This document shows, in pieces, positions 10,498 through 20,692 of a stretch of 64,000 nucleotides of DNA. The DNA is from Bartonella sp. JB63 (GTDB lineage: Bacteria; Pseudomonadota; Alphaproteobacteria; Rhizobiales; Rhizobiaceae). The stretch is taken from contig NZ_CP019788.1 in assembly GCF_002022665.1 (NCBI RefSeq), forward strand, positions 1,261,501 through 1,325,500, written 5' to 3'. A program made the translations under genes and the position numbers. The notes below the pieces were generated by a model that did not search any database, was not told the origin of the DNA, and worked only from the letters and a program-made list of their open reading frames with translations. The stretch's first letter is position 1. Every line of letters begins with the position of its first letter.

Positions 10498-11223
10498 AAA
10501 AACATCCTGACCTGGCTTTCACTGCAACTTTACCATTACGAGAAAATCCACGCAAAATGACTCAGTGCACGATCGTTTCAACTTGTTTAGTTCTAAGAAA
10601 CTAACATTACAGGTCGGCTATTTAAAATGACGGATTAAAGGTCGCGCATAAAAAAAACCGATTTGTTATACAGCTATAAACCATAAAACCTCCTTTGTGT
10701 AGTACAATTTTATCTTCACGTCAAAGGGTTAACACTATCTCTTAAGCAAAAACATACATTTTTTATACATGTTTCACTCTGCTCTTACTTAATATCAGCA
10801 GCTATGTTCTATAACGACCATGATTATAACTCTATATGAAAAAAATCACATAATTTTAATATTTTTTCATGGTCTATGACAATCAACTATTATAAATTTA
10901 CGCTCTCACTAACCCTATTTTGGCGAAAATTTACAAAATCCTTTGCTTGATATATGTGCCATGTGCTTTTCTAAATATTTGAACTTAAATTATCATCACT
11001 AAAAAGTATTAAGACTTTTTTCTCTACAATCTCTCACCAAAAGCTCTGCAAATTTTACACTCCTCTGTAAAGGTCATTTTTAATTAAGAAAAAACAAAAG
11101 AGGTATTAAAAATTTTATTATAAATTGTTCAAAAAATAGACATCATTGTTAATTGTTAAAGTAAAAAGCAGCCTTACAGCTGCACTTTTTAATAAATCTG
11201 ACTTATATAAGTTATTGAGTAGT
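10498..11223. other. Spacer upstream of sdhC, downstream of rplS
   Basis: About 725 AT-rich bases. It must hold the sdh promoter and contains the rplS terminator at its right end (listed separately). No ORF or RNA gene is visible. The length is large for a promoter region and suggests lost genes. Confidence 0.5.
11164..11191 (-). terminator. Rho-independent terminator of rplS
   Basis: On the plus strand, AAAAAGCAGC, a short loop and GCTGCACTTTTT form a GC-rich stem (GCAGC/GCTGC) flanked by A and T runs. It lies just beyond the rplS stop. The A/T flanks make it usable in either direction. Confidence 0.75.
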
Positions 11224-11664
11224 CTACTCTGAGAGATTTGTAGCAGCACTATCTGCAACAGCTATTTCTCCTATTTCTTTGGAACTGTTTTCATCTTTTC
11301 TACGATGTTCTCTCTTTTCCGCAATACGTGCTGCTTTCCCTCTGAGACCACGCAAGTAATAGAGCTTCGCACGACGAACTTTACCTCGACGAACAAGCTC
11401 AACTCCTTCAATTAAAGGAGAATATACTGGAAATACACGTTCGACCCCTTCTCCATAAGAAATTTTACGGACTGTAAAAGTTTCATTTAAACCACCCCCT
11501 GAACGAGCGATACAAATCCCTTCGTAAGCCTGAATACGCGTCCGTGTACCCTCCGTCACACGAACCATAACACGCACTGTATCACCGACCTGAAACAAAG
11601 GAAGTTGACGTTTTGCTTCAATTTTTGCACATTGTTCAGCCTCAAGCTGTGCTATAATATTCAT
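11224..11664 (-). CDS. rplS: Ribosomal protein L19
   Basis: Large-subunit protein at the 30S-50S interface. The first ~115 residues match L19 ([57 protein letters not shown]). A charged extension of about 30 residues follows, longer than the E. coli protein but usual in Rhizobiales. It is downstream of trmD in the same orientation, as in the common rpsP-rimM-trmD-rplS cluster, with a 213-base gap that may hold its own promoter. A clear hairpin terminator follows. Confidence 0.98.
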   Translation of the reverse strand: MNIIAQLEAEQCAKIEAKRQLPLFQVGDTVRVMVRVTEGTRTRIQAYEGICIARSGGGLNETFTVRKISYGEGVERVFPVYSPLIEGVELVRRGKVRRAKLYYLRGLRGKAARIAEKREHRRKDENSSKEIGEIAVADSAATNLSE

Positions 11665-11877
11665 CTTTTTATCCTTCGTGTTCTTTTCAAATAATTAGAG
11701 CGCTCAACTCTCACCGAAAAAAGCTTTAAAATACCCTCTAGGCTATGTTGGATACAGGAGCGAATACACTATCTGTTAATTTTGGGATACACATTTAAAT
11801 TTAGAATATACAGAAAGTTTCTTCAAAGAAAACTCTCTAAAAAGCTATGCTAACAGTATATTATTTTTTGAGATGAA

Positions 11878-12576
11878 TCAAGCTTTCTGATGCTTTTTAT
11901 TGTAAAGAGCATAAAGATCGGGACGACGTTGATACGTTATTAATTCAGCCTGTTCTCTACGCCAATCAGCAATAGCTTCGTGATGACCTGATGTTAAAAC
12001 CGATGGAATATTTCGTCCTTCAAAAACAAGAGGACGTGTATACTGTGGATGCTCAAGTAAACCATTTTCAAAACTCTCACACTCTGCAGAAATCTTATTG
12101 CCCATTACACCAGGTAAAAGTCGTACAACTGCATCCAATAAAACAAAAGCAGCAACTTCTCCCCCTGAAAGAATATAATCGCCAATAGAAATTTCTTCCA
12201 ATTGTCGTGCTTCAATGATACGTTCATCTACTCCCTCGAAACGGCCACAAATCAGTGTTACCCCTGAACCAATCGCCAAAGAACGCGCATAAGCTTGATT
12301 AAAAGAACGTCCACGTGGACTTAATAACAATCTTGGTGTATCCAATGGACAACTGTCGATTGCTGCTGCAAGCACATCAACGCGCATTACCATACCTGCA
12401 CCACCACCAGCCGGTGTATCATCAACACTATGATGTTTGTCTAAAGTGAAATCCCGAATTTGCACTGTGTTCAGGGACCATATTCCTTGTTTTAAAGCCC
12501 GTCCTGCTAAAGAATGTCCTAAAATTCCTGGAAACATTTCAGGATAAAGTGTTAAAATACGTGCATGAAATCCCAT
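11878..12576 (-). CDS. trmD: tRNA (guanine37-N1)-methyltransferase TrmD
   Basis: Makes m1G37 in tRNAs reading CNN and some other codons, preventing +1 frameshifting. The 232 residues contain the SAM-binding deep trefoil knot: [15 protein letters not shown] near 109-123 and [29 protein letters not shown] near 129-157. The N-terminus [13 protein letters not shown] is typical. It lies 32 bases downstream of rimM and upstream of rplS in the same orientation. No anomaly is seen. Confidence 0.98.
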   Translation of the reverse strand: MGFHARILTLYPEMFPGILGHSLAGRALKQGIWSLNTVQIRDFTLDKHHSVDDTPAGGGAGMVMRVDVLAAAIDSCPLDTPRLLLSPRGRSFNQAYARSLAIGSGVTLICGRFEGVDERIIEARQLEEISIGDYILSGGEVAAFVLLDAVVRLLPGVMGNKISAECESFENGLLEHPQYTRPLVFEGRNIPSVLTSGHHEAIADWRREQAELITYQRRPDLYALYNKKHQKA

Positions 12577-12608
12577 ATTGATAGCCCTTCATCCTTTACC
12601 TATACGCA

Positions 12609-13124
12609 TTACTCTTGATCATAGGACAAACCAGCAGCTATTGGATCGACAATCAGAAAACCAGAAGCAATGCAAATTTTTGGCACAGCCGCCTTGCTAA
12701 AAGAAATAAGCACCTTTTTACGAGAAGCTAACTGTACTTCAAGCAAATCACCAGCACCAAAATTAAAAAAACCGCTCACCTTACCTAGCAATTGATTTGA
12801 ACAATCATAAACACAAAGACCTATCAAATCTATTTGATAAAATTCATCTCCAACCAAATCGTTAGCCAATTGGCTTCTTTCAACATAAAGTTTGATCCCT
12901 TTTAAGGATTTTGCAACACTACGCTCTTCTATTCCTTTAAAATGTACAATTGCATTATTCTTTTGCATACGAAATGTAATAATTTCATAAGAACGTCCCG
13001 TTTCATCATAAAGAACACTATAATTCTTTAAACGCTGAGGTTCAGCACTCAATATTTTAACAAAAACATCTCCCTTAATTCCATGAGCTGCACCAATAAT
13101 GGCAAGATATACTTTCTTTTTCAT
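12609..13124 (-). CDS. rimM: Ribosome maturation factor RimM
   Basis: Binds S19 and helps mature the 30S head. The 171 residues have the N-terminal RimM beta-barrel (YLAIIGAAHGIKGDVFVKI) and the C-terminal PRC-barrel part (GKVSGFFNFGAGDLLEV, KVLISFSKAAVPKI). It starts the minus-strand group rimM-trmD-rplS. In related bacteria rpsP lies directly upstream; here rpsP is about 15 kb away at 28.5 kb. Confidence 0.95.
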   Translation of the reverse strand: MKKKVYLAIIGAAHGIKGDVFVKILSAEPQRLKNYSVLYDETGRSYEIITFRMQKNNAIVHFKGIEERSVAKSLKGIKLYVERSQLANDLVGDEFYQIDLIGLCVYDCSNQLLGKVSGFFNFGAGDLLEVQLASRKKVLISFSKAAVPKICIASGFLIVDPIAAGLSYDQE

Positions 13125-13304
13125 AATTTTTCTATTACACTTTCTCTTAATTAAGTTTTTTTCTTTAAAAAAGAAAGAATCATTATAAAATTACAGTACT
13201 CATCTATCCTGTAACTTGTATTCGATATTGTTGCCACATAAAATCTTCTAATAAAGGCTCATTTTGGTGACAAAATAGAAATTAATTATTAAGGAGAAAG
13301 TATT

Positions 13305-14123
13305 ATGGCAAACGTCATGCTGTTCTACAAAAATGTCACCCCAGTTCATAAAATTGCTCATAAAAATCTCAAATTTACCCCATTAAATGATATGTCCTTT
13401 GCAAAAGATACCCACTGGATTCCTCTAGCAAGTGGTGAATATTTTCAAGCCGCTATAGATTATCCTATCTTATTTATGAGCGCACAAGATGAGCAGCAGA
13501 AACGGCACTATACATCCATTGCTCTCGTAGGTCTTTCTGATAACGAAAATGATTACATTAATGCTGATAATCAGTGGAAAAAAGATACTTATGTTCCTGC
13601 CTTTGTCCGTCGCTATCCTTTTGTTCTTGCAAAAATGCAAAATGAACAAGAACTTTCTGTTTGCTTCGATCAAAAATCAGGTATGTTTAATGAAGTTTCA
13701 GGAACAGATCTTTTTAATTCAGATGGATCTATTTCACCATTTATGGAAGAGTATGTTAATTTTCTTGAAAGTTTTAAAATCAATATGGAAAAAACCGCTG
13801 AATTTATTGAGACTCTTGTAGAAATGGATCTTTTGTGTCAAAAATCAATCAATGTAAAGAATGACAAAGGTGTATCAGCGCAATTGGAAAATTTCTGGAT
13901 GGTTGATGAAGAAAAGCTCAATAAATTATTTGCTCATCAACTTGGTAAATTGCATAAACATGGCTTTCTAGGATGGATTTTTGCACATCTTATGTCAATG
14001 AATAACCTCCTAAAAATACTCTCCGTAAAAAGCGAAAATCAACTCTCCAATGAAAAGCTCAAAAAACATAATAATCAAGCAAATCAAATAAAGCCTAAAA
14101 AAAAGAAAAGTGCCCTTAACTAA
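13305..14123 (+). CDS. SapC-family protein
   Basis: A 272-residue cytoplasmic-looking protein of the SapC family (PF07277), whose biochemical role is not established. Family features are the N-terminal LFYKNVTPVHKIAHKNLKF, the central YVPAFVRRYPFVLA and the ICFDQ-like VCFDQKSG segment. The C-terminus is lysine-rich. A strong AAGGAG site precedes the ATG at 13305. It is divergent from rimM and is followed after two bases by xerC, so the two are probably co-transcribed. The name refers to a reported surface or peptide-sensitivity link, which I would not assume here. Confidence 0.85.
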   Translation: MANVMLFYKNVTPVHKIAHKNLKFTPLNDMSFAKDTHWIPLASGEYFQAAIDYPILFMSAQDEQQKRHYTSIALVGLSDNENDYINADNQWKKDTYVPAFVRRYPFVLAKMQNEQELSVCFDQKSGMFNEVSGTDLFNSDGSISPFMEEYVNFLESFKINMEKTAEFIETLVEMDLLCQKSINVKNDKGVSAQLENFWMVDEEKLNKLFAHQLGKLHKHGFLGWIFAHLMSMNNLLKILSVKSENQLSNEKLKKHNNQANQIKPKKKKSALN

Positions 14124-14125
14124 AA

Positions 14126-15094
14126 ATGTTTCTCAAATATGATAGTAGAAATGACAAAAATATTCCTCTGATTCCAGCTGATCATAATCTTCTCATTGCA
14201 AGAAAAAAGTGGTTGGATAGTCTTATACAGACGCGTCGAATGGCTCCTCAAACAGCAACAGCTTATGAGCGTGATACGAGGCAGTTTTTGTGCTTTCTCT
14301 ATCAACATTTAGGATATCAGCCAGCTCTCAATGATCTTGCTAATTTGCGTGTAACTGATTTCCGTTCTTATTTAGCTTATCGTCGCGCACAGAACATAAA
14401 TGCTCGCTCTTTAAGCCGAAATATGGCGAGTTTACGTTCCTTTTTCAATTACTTATCTCGTGAAAAACGAATCAATATTCCCGCCGCAAAACTTGTACGA
14501 ACACCAAAATATCCAAAATCATTGCCAAAAGCTTTAACGATAGAATCAGCGCTCCGTATAGTCAAAGAAGAAAATCAACAAGAGAATGAACCCTGGGTCA
14601 TTGCTCGTAATACCGCTGTTTTGATCCTTCTTTATGGTTGTGGAATGCGAATATCAGAGGCTTTAGCACTCACTCCAGAACAATTTGCTGATCCCAGTAT
14701 AAAAAGCTTACTTGTTAATGGGAAAGGAGGAAAAACGCGCCTTATCCCACTGATTCCGATAGTCCATGAAGCGGTAGAGAATTATGTTAAATGCTGTCCT
14801 TATACTTTATTAAATAATCAACCAATATTTCGCGGTGTTCGAGGAAAACCTTTACAACCGGCTATTATTCAGCGTACTATTCAGAACTTACGGGCTCATC
14901 TTGGTTTGCCAGAAACAACCACGCCACATGCGTTACGTCATTCTTTTGCCACTCATCTTTTATCGCGAGGTGGAGATTTGCGCACTATTCAAGAACTGCT
15001 CGGCCATGCTTGCCTATCTACAACGCAAATCTATACCCATATTGATACAAATCGTTTATTAGAAATTTACCAAAAAGCACATCCACGAGCTTAA
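14126..15094 (+). CDS. xerC: Tyrosine recombinase XerC
   Basis: Site-specific recombinase that resolves chromosome dimers at dif with XerD under FtsK control. The N-terminal SAM-like core-binding domain covers about 20-112. The catalytic domain shows all conserved residues: R175 (GMRISE), K200 (NGKGGKTR), H268 and R271 (HALRHSFATHLL), H294 (LLGHACLSTTQIY) and nucleophile Y303. The 322 residues are slightly longer than usual because of the N-terminus. The ATG lies two bases after the sapC stop, so translation may be coupled. It is not linked to an integrated element: it has housekeeping sequence character and no att-like repeats nearby. Confidence 0.95.
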   Translation: MFLKYDSRNDKNIPLIPADHNLLIARKKWLDSLIQTRRMAPQTATAYERDTRQFLCFLYQHLGYQPALNDLANLRVTDFRSYLAYRRAQNINARSLSRNMASLRSFFNYLSREKRINIPAAKLVRTPKYPKSLPKALTIESALRIVKEENQQENEPWVIARNTAVLILLYGCGMRISEALALTPEQFADPSIKSLLVNGKGGKTRLIPLIPIVHEAVENYVKCCPYTLLNNQPIFRGVRGKPLQPAIIQRTIQNLRAHLGLPETTTPHALRHSFATHLLSRGGDLRTIQELLGHACLSTTQIYTHIDTNRLLEIYQKAHPRA

Positions 15095-15121
15095 AAAACT
15101 TCTGAACTGAGCAAAAACATG

Positions 15122-15400
15122 TTAAACACTTTCAATCTCAAGCGCCAAAGCATGAATATTTGTTGCCAATTCTTGCTGTAAAACTTTATAAATCGCCCGA
15201 TGTATTTCTACACGCCTCATACCAGAAAAAGAAGAAGAAAGCATTTTCACACGAAAATGTGTTTCCTCCCTGCCACTGAAAGCATGTTCCTCATGACGAT
15301 GACCTGCATGAAGATGGCTTTCATTAATTATTTCAAGTTTTTGCGGAAAGAAAGCATCACGCAGTTTTTTTTCAATTATTGTTTGAATCATATGAGGCAT
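15122..15400 (-). CDS. BolA-family protein
   Basis: Small BolA-like protein, a family that partners monothiol glutaredoxins in iron-sulfur handling and can act on cell shape. An open frame reaches upstream to 15490, but the ATG at 15400 (MPHMIQTIIEKKL) is preceded by GGAGG and gives 92 residues, the family size; the upstream 30 codons are hydrophobic and low-complexity. The family core is visible as ESHLHAGHRHEEHAFSGREETHFRV with the conserved histidine-rich loop and VEIHRAIYKVLQQEL. It is convergent with xerC with only 27 bases between. Confidence 0.93.
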   Translation of the reverse strand: MPHMIQTIIEKKLRDAFFPQKLEIINESHLHAGHRHEEHAFSGREETHFRVKMLSSSFSGMRRVEIHRAIYKVLQQELATNIHALALEIESV

Positions 15401-15526
15401 TTTTTCCTCCACAAGGATAAATATTACAGCTAGTTTTTTTAATACAAAATTTAATAGAATAAATATGAAAATAAATTTTTTACAAGTCAATTCTTGTCAA
15501 AAGACCAATCTTGAATAAGGCAAAAT

Positions 15527-16150
15527 ATGACAACAACATCTAAATTATTCGACTCAATTCGTATCAGTTCCAACAAAAAAAAGCAGGAACAATCACAAAT
15601 ACAAAAGTGCCAATGGGAAGGGTGTGAAAAAATAGGATCACACAAAGCGCCAGCAGGACGAAATCATGAAGGGCACTATCTGTATTTTTGTATTGAGCAC
15701 ATCCGTGCTTATAATAAAAATTTTAATTATTTCTCAGGTCTCAGCGACAAGGACATTGCAAAATTCCAAAAAGATGCTCTTACAGGACATCGTCAAACAT
15801 GGTCTGCAAGCCTTAGTAATAATAGCACAGCAAAAAAAACAGCCTCCGACTATGCAAAAATTCGCTCTGGAACCGCTGCTTATCAAAATCGTATGCGCGA
15901 TCCATTCAAACTTTTTACCCAACAAAATTCAAATAATACGAACACACGAAAACTCAAACCCTTGGAAGCCAAAGCTTTTGATACTTTAGGATTACAAGAA
16001 AATGCTTCAGCCGAAGATATCAAAACAAAATATAAGGAGCTTGTAAAAAAACATCACCCTGATGCTAATGGTGGTAATCGCTCTTCAGAAGAACGCTTTC
16101 GTGATGTGCTCCATGCCTATAATTTACTGAAAAAATCTGGTAGATGCTAA
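15527..16150 (+). CDS. C-terminal J-domain co-chaperone
   Basis: DnaJ-like protein of 207 residues with its J domain at the C-terminus (about 144-206) instead of the N-terminus. The HPD motif that stimulates DnaK is at 177-179. The N-terminal half carries a CQWEGC pair (C28, C33) and a CIEH pair (C55, H58) that look like a zinc site, and the conserved YNKNFNYFSGL segment. This arrangement is typical of a rhizobial family found beside bolA and cobS, as here. The client is unknown. Confidence 0.9.
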   Translation: MTTTSKLFDSIRISSNKKKQEQSQIQKCQWEGCEKIGSHKAPAGRNHEGHYLYFCIEHIRAYNKNFNYFSGLSDKDIAKFQKDALTGHRQTWSASLSNNSTAKKTASDYAKIRSGTAAYQNRMRDPFKLFTQQNSNNTNTRKLKPLEAKAFDTLGLQENASAEDIKTKYKELVKKHHPDANGGNRSSEERFRDVLHAYNLLKKSGRC

Positions 16151-16329
16151 AAAAATTTACATTCAAATACTTTGTTCTATTGCCCAACTACCAAGGTTTT
16201 TAAAAACATTACGCAACAAGACATTTCCTTTATAGTCAATCTCTATTATCATGAGAGCATTTGCATAAGTAGTCTATATTCTGTATTGTTTGAGAACAAA
16301 ATAATAAACAGCAGATATTTTTCTCAAAA

Positions 16330-17319
16330 ATGATCACAAAAACAAATTTTACAGTCTCAAATACCCCGGATACAACAGTTTGGGCTCGGGATGTATTTAA
16401 TATTGACACCGAAATGAAAGTGCCTGCCTTTAGCACAAAAAGCTCTCATGTTCCTGATTTAGATCCTGATTATCTCTTTGATCAACAAACAACTTTAGCA
16501 CTTTTGGCAGGTTTTGCTTTTAACCGACGTGTCATGGTATCTGGCTATCATGGTACAGGCAAATCAACTCATATTGAACAGGTTGCTGCACGCCTTAATT
16601 GGCCTTGTATTCGCATTAACCTTGATGGACATGTTAGCCGCATTGACTTAATTGGAAAAGACGCTATCGTCCTGAAAGATGGCTTGCAAATCACCGAATT
16701 TAAAGATGGTATTTTGCCATGGGCTTATCAAAATAATATTGCTCTCATTTTCGATGAATATGATGCAGGACGACCAGATGTTATGTTTGTTATTCAACGA
16801 GTGCTTGAATCTTCTGGACGGCTCAGCTTGCTTGATCAAAACCGTATTATTACGCCTCATCCAGCATTTCGACTTTTCGCAACGGCAAATACTATTGGTC
16901 TTGGTGATACAACAGGATTGTATCATGGTACACAACAAATCAATCAAGCTCAAATGGATCGTTGGTCGATTGTAACAATATTAAATTATTTACCCCATGA
17001 TAAAGAAGTTGATATCATTTGCTCAAAGGTCAAACATTTTCAAATCACTGAAGGTAAAAAAACCATTTCACAAATGGTCCATGTTGCTGATATGGTGCGC
17101 AAAGCTTTTATGAATGGGGATATTTCCACAGTTATGAGCCCACGTACCGTCATGACTTGGGCAGAAAACACCACAATTTTTCAAGATATTGGCCTTGCTT
17201 TCCGTTTAACTTTCCTCAATAAATGTGATGAACTTGAACGAGCAATTGTTGCAGAATTTTATCAACGTGCCTTTGGAAATGAACTTCCTGAATCACTTAT
17301 TCATCATGTCTTGCCTTAA
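16330..17319 (+). CDS. cobS: CobS-type AAA+ ATPase
   Basis: AAA+ ATPase of the MoxR class, known as the CobS subunit of aerobic cobaltochelatase, which works with CobT and CobN to insert cobalt into hydrogenobyrinate diamide. The 329 residues have the family N-terminus ([10 protein letters not shown]), Walker [10 protein letters not shown] at 72-80 and Walker [10 protein letters not shown] at 138-145. It is followed 14 bases later by cobT. No cobN or other cobalamin gene is in the window. It may therefore act as a general MoxR/VWA chaperone pair; that is inference. Confidence 0.93.
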   Translation: MITKTNFTVSNTPDTTVWARDVFNIDTEMKVPAFSTKSSHVPDLDPDYLFDQQTTLALLAGFAFNRRVMVSGYHGTGKSTHIEQVAARLNWPCIRINLDGHVSRIDLIGKDAIVLKDGLQITEFKDGILPWAYQNNIALIFDEYDAGRPDVMFVIQRVLESSGRLSLLDQNRIITPHPAFRLFATANTIGLGDTTGLYHGTQQINQAQMDRWSIVTILNYLPHDKEVDIICSKVKHFQITEGKKTISQMVHVADMVRKAFMNGDISTVMSPRTVMTWAENTTIFQDIGLAFRLTFLNKCDELERAIVAEFYQRAFGNELPESLIHHVLP

Positions 17320-17333
17320 GGAATGCTTCAATC

Positions 17334-19211
17334 ATGACTGCAACAGCAGGCGATAACAGCAAAAATTCGGCAAAATATTCTTCTAACAGCAATTTTGATA
17401 CTGAAACTTTTAAAAGAGCTATTTCTATTTGTATTCGCGCTATTGCTAACACATCCAAATTTAATGTTGTTTTTAGTTATAACAAACCATCCTTAAGCGA
17501 TAATTGTGCGCGTTTACCAGAGTTACCTCAACAAAAAACAGATAAAGATTTAGCTATTACTCGCGGATTAGGTGATTCTATGGCGCTGCGCAAAGCATGG
17601 CATAATAGCCGTATTCATATCCAATTCGCCCCAACAGAACCAGAAGCACGAGTTATCTTTGATATACTTGAACAAACACGTGTTGAAGCAATTGGCACTT
17701 TAACAATGAAAGGAATCGCACAAAATCTTGATATAATGCTCGCCGATAAATATCAAAAAGCTGGTTATCAGATGATAAGGAACCAAAATGAAGCTCCTTT
17801 TCAAGAAGCTATTGCGCTTTTATTACGTGAAAAAATAACAAAACGCCCTCCCCCACGAGAAGCCCGACTCGTCTTAGAATTATGGCGTCAATCAATAGAA
17901 AAAAAAGTCGCAACAGAATTACGTGAACTGAAAGTTCATGTTTATAATCAAAATGTTTTCGCGCAAATAGCACGTCAAATGCTTGTTACACTCGAAATGA
18001 CTAATCCATTGGAAGTAAACTCTAATAATCCAACTTACAAAGAACAAAATAATAATCATGATATCCAAAATCAAACAGAAAAAGGGAGCGAAAACGAAAA
18101 AAAATCTCAAAGTGAAAAACAAAAACCAACTGAACAAAGTAATGATGAAAAAAATGAAGGCAAAGAAAAATCCATTCAGCCAAATGATAATGACAAGTCT
18201 AAAGAAGAACAAGAAGACTCTCAACAAAACAAACCAGGAAAATCAAAATACTTTCTTAATACCTCTCAGAAAATGGAAAAATTGGTTGGCTATAAAATTT
18301 TTACCCACGAATTTGATACTATTTTGGATGCAACTCATTTTTGTTCTGTAACAGAATTAGATCATTTGCGTCGTTGTCTTGATCAACAATTAAACCATCT
18401 TCAAAGCATTGTTGGACGTTTAGCAAATAAACTCCAACGCCGCCTCATGGCACAACAAAACCGTGCTTGGAAGTTTGATCTCGAAGAAGGCTATCTTGAT
18501 ACAACACGACTTTCTTCGCTCATTATTGACCCAATGCAACCACTTTCTTTTAAAATGGAATGTGAAACACAATTCCGTGATACAGTCGTTTCGCTGCTTA
18601 TTGATAATTCAGGGTCTATGCGAGAACGCCCCATCACTGTTGCAGCAAGTTGTACTGATATTTTGGCGCAAACTCTCGAACGTTGTGGAGTCAAAGTGGA
18701 AATTTTAGGCTTTACCACAAAAGCGTGGAAAGGGGGACAAGCGCGCGAAAAATGGATCAATCAAAATAAACCTTCTCATCCAGGACGTTTGAATGACTTG
18801 TGCCATATTATTTATAAAAATGCTGATACACCATGGCGCCGCGCTCGACGCAATTTAGGCTTAATGTTGAAAGAAGGATTATTGAAAGAAAATATTGATG
18901 GAGAAGCCCTTATTTGGGCGCATCAGAGGCTTTTATTGCGACACGAACATCGTCGTATATTAATGGTTATTTCTGATGGTGCTCCTGTTGACGATTCAAC
19001 ACTTTCTGTTAATTCTAGTAATTATCTGGACAAACATTTACGCGCTGTGATTCAAGAAATTCAAACGAATTCCCCCATAGAACTCATTGCCATAGGAATT
19101 GGTCATGATGTAACACGCTATTATCAACGTGCTGTGACAATAGTCAATGCTGAAGAGTTGGCAAATGCCATAACAAAACAGCTTGCGATGCTCTTTAATA
19201 ATGCCTCCTAG
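17334..19211 (+). CDS. cobT: CobT-type VWA protein
   Basis: Partner of CobS, 625 residues, normal length. The N-terminal ~220 residues match the CobT alpha-helical domain. Residues about 225-300 are a highly charged, Asn/Lys/Glu-rich linker, as in other CobT proteins. The C-terminal von Willebrand A domain begins near 415 with the MIDAS metal motif DNSGS (about 422-426). AAGGA lies before the ATG and the gene is 14 bases after cobS, so they form an operon. The VWA domain would dock with the CobS hexamer. No cobalamin pathway gene is nearby. Confidence 0.93.
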   Translation: MTATAGDNSKNSAKYSSNSNFDTETFKRAISICIRAIANTSKFNVVFSYNKPSLSDNCARLPELPQQKTDKDLAITRGLGDSMALRKAWHNSRIHIQFAPTEPEARVIFDILEQTRVEAIGTLTMKGIAQNLDIMLADKYQKAGYQMIRNQNEAPFQEAIALLLREKITKRPPPREARLVLELWRQSIEKKVATELRELKVHVYNQNVFAQIARQMLVTLEMTNPLEVNSNNPTYKEQNNNHDIQNQTEKGSENEKKSQSEKQKPTEQSNDEKNEGKEKSIQPNDNDKSKEEQEDSQQNKPGKSKYFLNTSQKMEKLVGYKIFTHEFDTILDATHFCSVTELDHLRRCLDQQLNHLQSIVGRLANKLQRRLMAQQNRAWKFDLEEGYLDTTRLSSLIIDPMQPLSFKMECETQFRDTVVSLLIDNSGSMRERPITVAASCTDILAQTLERCGVKVEILGFTTKAWKGGQAREKWINQNKPSHPGRLNDLCHIIYKNADTPWRRARRNLGLMLKEGLLKENIDGEALIWAHQRLLLRHEHRRILMVISDGAPVDDSTLSVNSSNYLDKHLRAVIQEIQTNSPIELIAIGIGHDVTRYYQRAVTIVNAEELANAITKQLAMLFNNAS

Positions 19212-19396
19212 CCCTTGAACAAAAGAAGAGATAAAGATTTCAACTAATAATTGAATTCTGCATTAAATGTTATCTCAAAACAAACACTGATACAGTTTCT
19301 CTTTCTAAGAATAGAATAAAACTCTTCCTCTTACAGCAGTAAGAGAACAAATAATAAATATTGTTATTTCTTATAAACAAAAGATATCTTCTCTTT

Positions 19397-20050
19397 TCAG
19401 CGCCCTTGATAAAAAGGAGTACTAAAAATCCTCAAAATCACACCATAAGGCACAAGCATAAATAGGCTCATGATAATTTTTATTAAAAAATCACCAAAAG
19501 CAAGTGAAAGCCAAACAGGAATTACGATACCTCCTAAACCTAGACTTTCAACTATAGAACCATCAGCATAGCCAACCAGTTGATCAATAAAGGCAAAATT
19601 ACTTGCAAAGGCAAGAGCAAAAAATAAAACTGTATCCAAAGCCGAACCAATCAATGTCGCTATTAAAGGTGCTTTCCACCACGCTTTACGCCGCAAAGGC
19701 GTAAAAACTGCGATATTAAGTAATTGCCCAAATAAAAATGCTACACTAGAAGCAATAGCAAGACGAGGTGTAGCAACTATCCAAGAAATAAAAAAAGCCG
19801 TAATGAAACCAATATAAACAATACGTCTTGCTGCCGCTGGACCATAAAAGCGATTGGTCAAATCATTAATCAAAAAAGCAATTGGATATGAAAAAGCTCC
19901 ATAGGTCAATATATCATTCAAACCAAACCAACAAATAGGATATTGCATCAAAATATTGGAAGCTGTCACTACAACACACATCGCAAAATTTGCAAAAAAA
20001 ATGTAGTTCTCTTTTTTCTGCACAGCTAAAGACTTGTGTGTTGAAAGCAT
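19397..20050 (-). CDS. Queuosine precursor transporter (YhhQ/VUT family)
   Basis: Inner-membrane transporter importing queuine precursors for tRNA queuosine modification (COG1738, formerly DUF165). The protein has about six membrane segments and the family motif region GAFSYPIAFLINDLTNRFYG, plus RLAIASSVAFLFGQLLNI and a late segment FGDFLIKI. The frame extends to a TTG at 20077, but the ATG at 20050 (MLSTHKS) is the better start and gives 217 residues. It is convergent with cobT. Substrate is inferred from the family. Confidence 0.88.
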   Translation of the reverse strand: MLSTHKSLAVQKKENYIFFANFAMCVVVTASNILMQYPICWFGLNDILTYGAFSYPIAFLINDLTNRFYGPAAARRIVYIGFITAFFISWIVATPRLAIASSVAFLFGQLLNIAVFTPLRRKAWWKAPLIATLIGSALDTVLFFALAFASNFAFIDQLVGYADGSIVESLGLGGIVIPVWLSLAFGDFLIKIIMSLFMLVPYGVILRIFSTPFYQGR

Positions 20051-20170
20051 TCTTTGTAACCTAGAGATATATATCAAAATGAATAAAATATCGCAATCAG
20101 ACAGTCAAAACTAAAGAATGGCCCTTTCCTAGAAAAAGTAAACAGCTCACTCCGCAATGAAGCAACAAGA

Positions 20171-20464
20171 TTAAACAACTTGCTCAGCCTTTTTCTTTAT
20201 GATCTGGCGCTTTAATAAACGCGCACGCTGTGATAATTCCTTATCATCAGCTTTAACCAAAAAACTATCAAGACCACCGCGATGCTCAACTGAACGCAGA
20301 GCATTTGCTGAAATACGCAAACGATAACTTTGTTGAAGTACTTCCGATATCAACGTCACATTGCAAAGATTTGGTAAAAAACGACGATGCGTTTTATTGT
20401 TTGCGTGGCTAACATTATTGCCATACTGGACCGTTTTTCCTGTCAATTCGCAGGCACGAGACAT
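20171..20464 (-). CDS. rpmB: Ribosomal protein L28
   Basis: Large-subunit protein. The start is the ATG at 20464 giving [10 protein letters not shown], the invariant L28 N-terminus; an ATG three codons upstream would add MKS. The 97 residues include [17 protein letters not shown] and a basic C-terminal helix, matching the alphaproteobacterial form, which lacks the zinc cysteines. It stands alone between the transporter gene and SURF1 (divergent). Confidence 0.97.
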   Translation of the reverse strand: MSRACELTGKTVQYGNNVSHANNKTHRRFLPNLCNVTLISEVLQQSYRLRISANALRSVEHRGGLDSFLVKADDKELSQRARLLKRQIIKKKAEQVV

Positions 20465-20692
20465 AGACTTCACCTTTAAATTCTAAGAAACTCTAATTTC
20501 AATGCCAGCAAAATAAAACAGATGCGAAACACACACCCATTGCCTTGAACAGGCATTATTGGAAAATCAAATTTCTATAAGTTGTTAACTACAAAAGGTC
20601 AAGTCTTTTAGGATCTTTTTTGACCACCTATAGATCAATTTTATCATTTTTTTTATAAAGACATTATCAAATACTTTCTTTTAGTTCTTCTC

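Noticed and set aside
14126..15094. XerC gene as the integrase of a mobile element
   Set aside because: The sequence has the housekeeping XerC form, is joined to sapC and has no attachment repeats or phage genes around it.
19328..19345. Hairpin CTCTTAC-AGCA-GTAAGAG between cobT and the transporter gene as a terminator
   Set aside because: The stem is perfect but there is no adjoining T run on either strand close enough to support termination.
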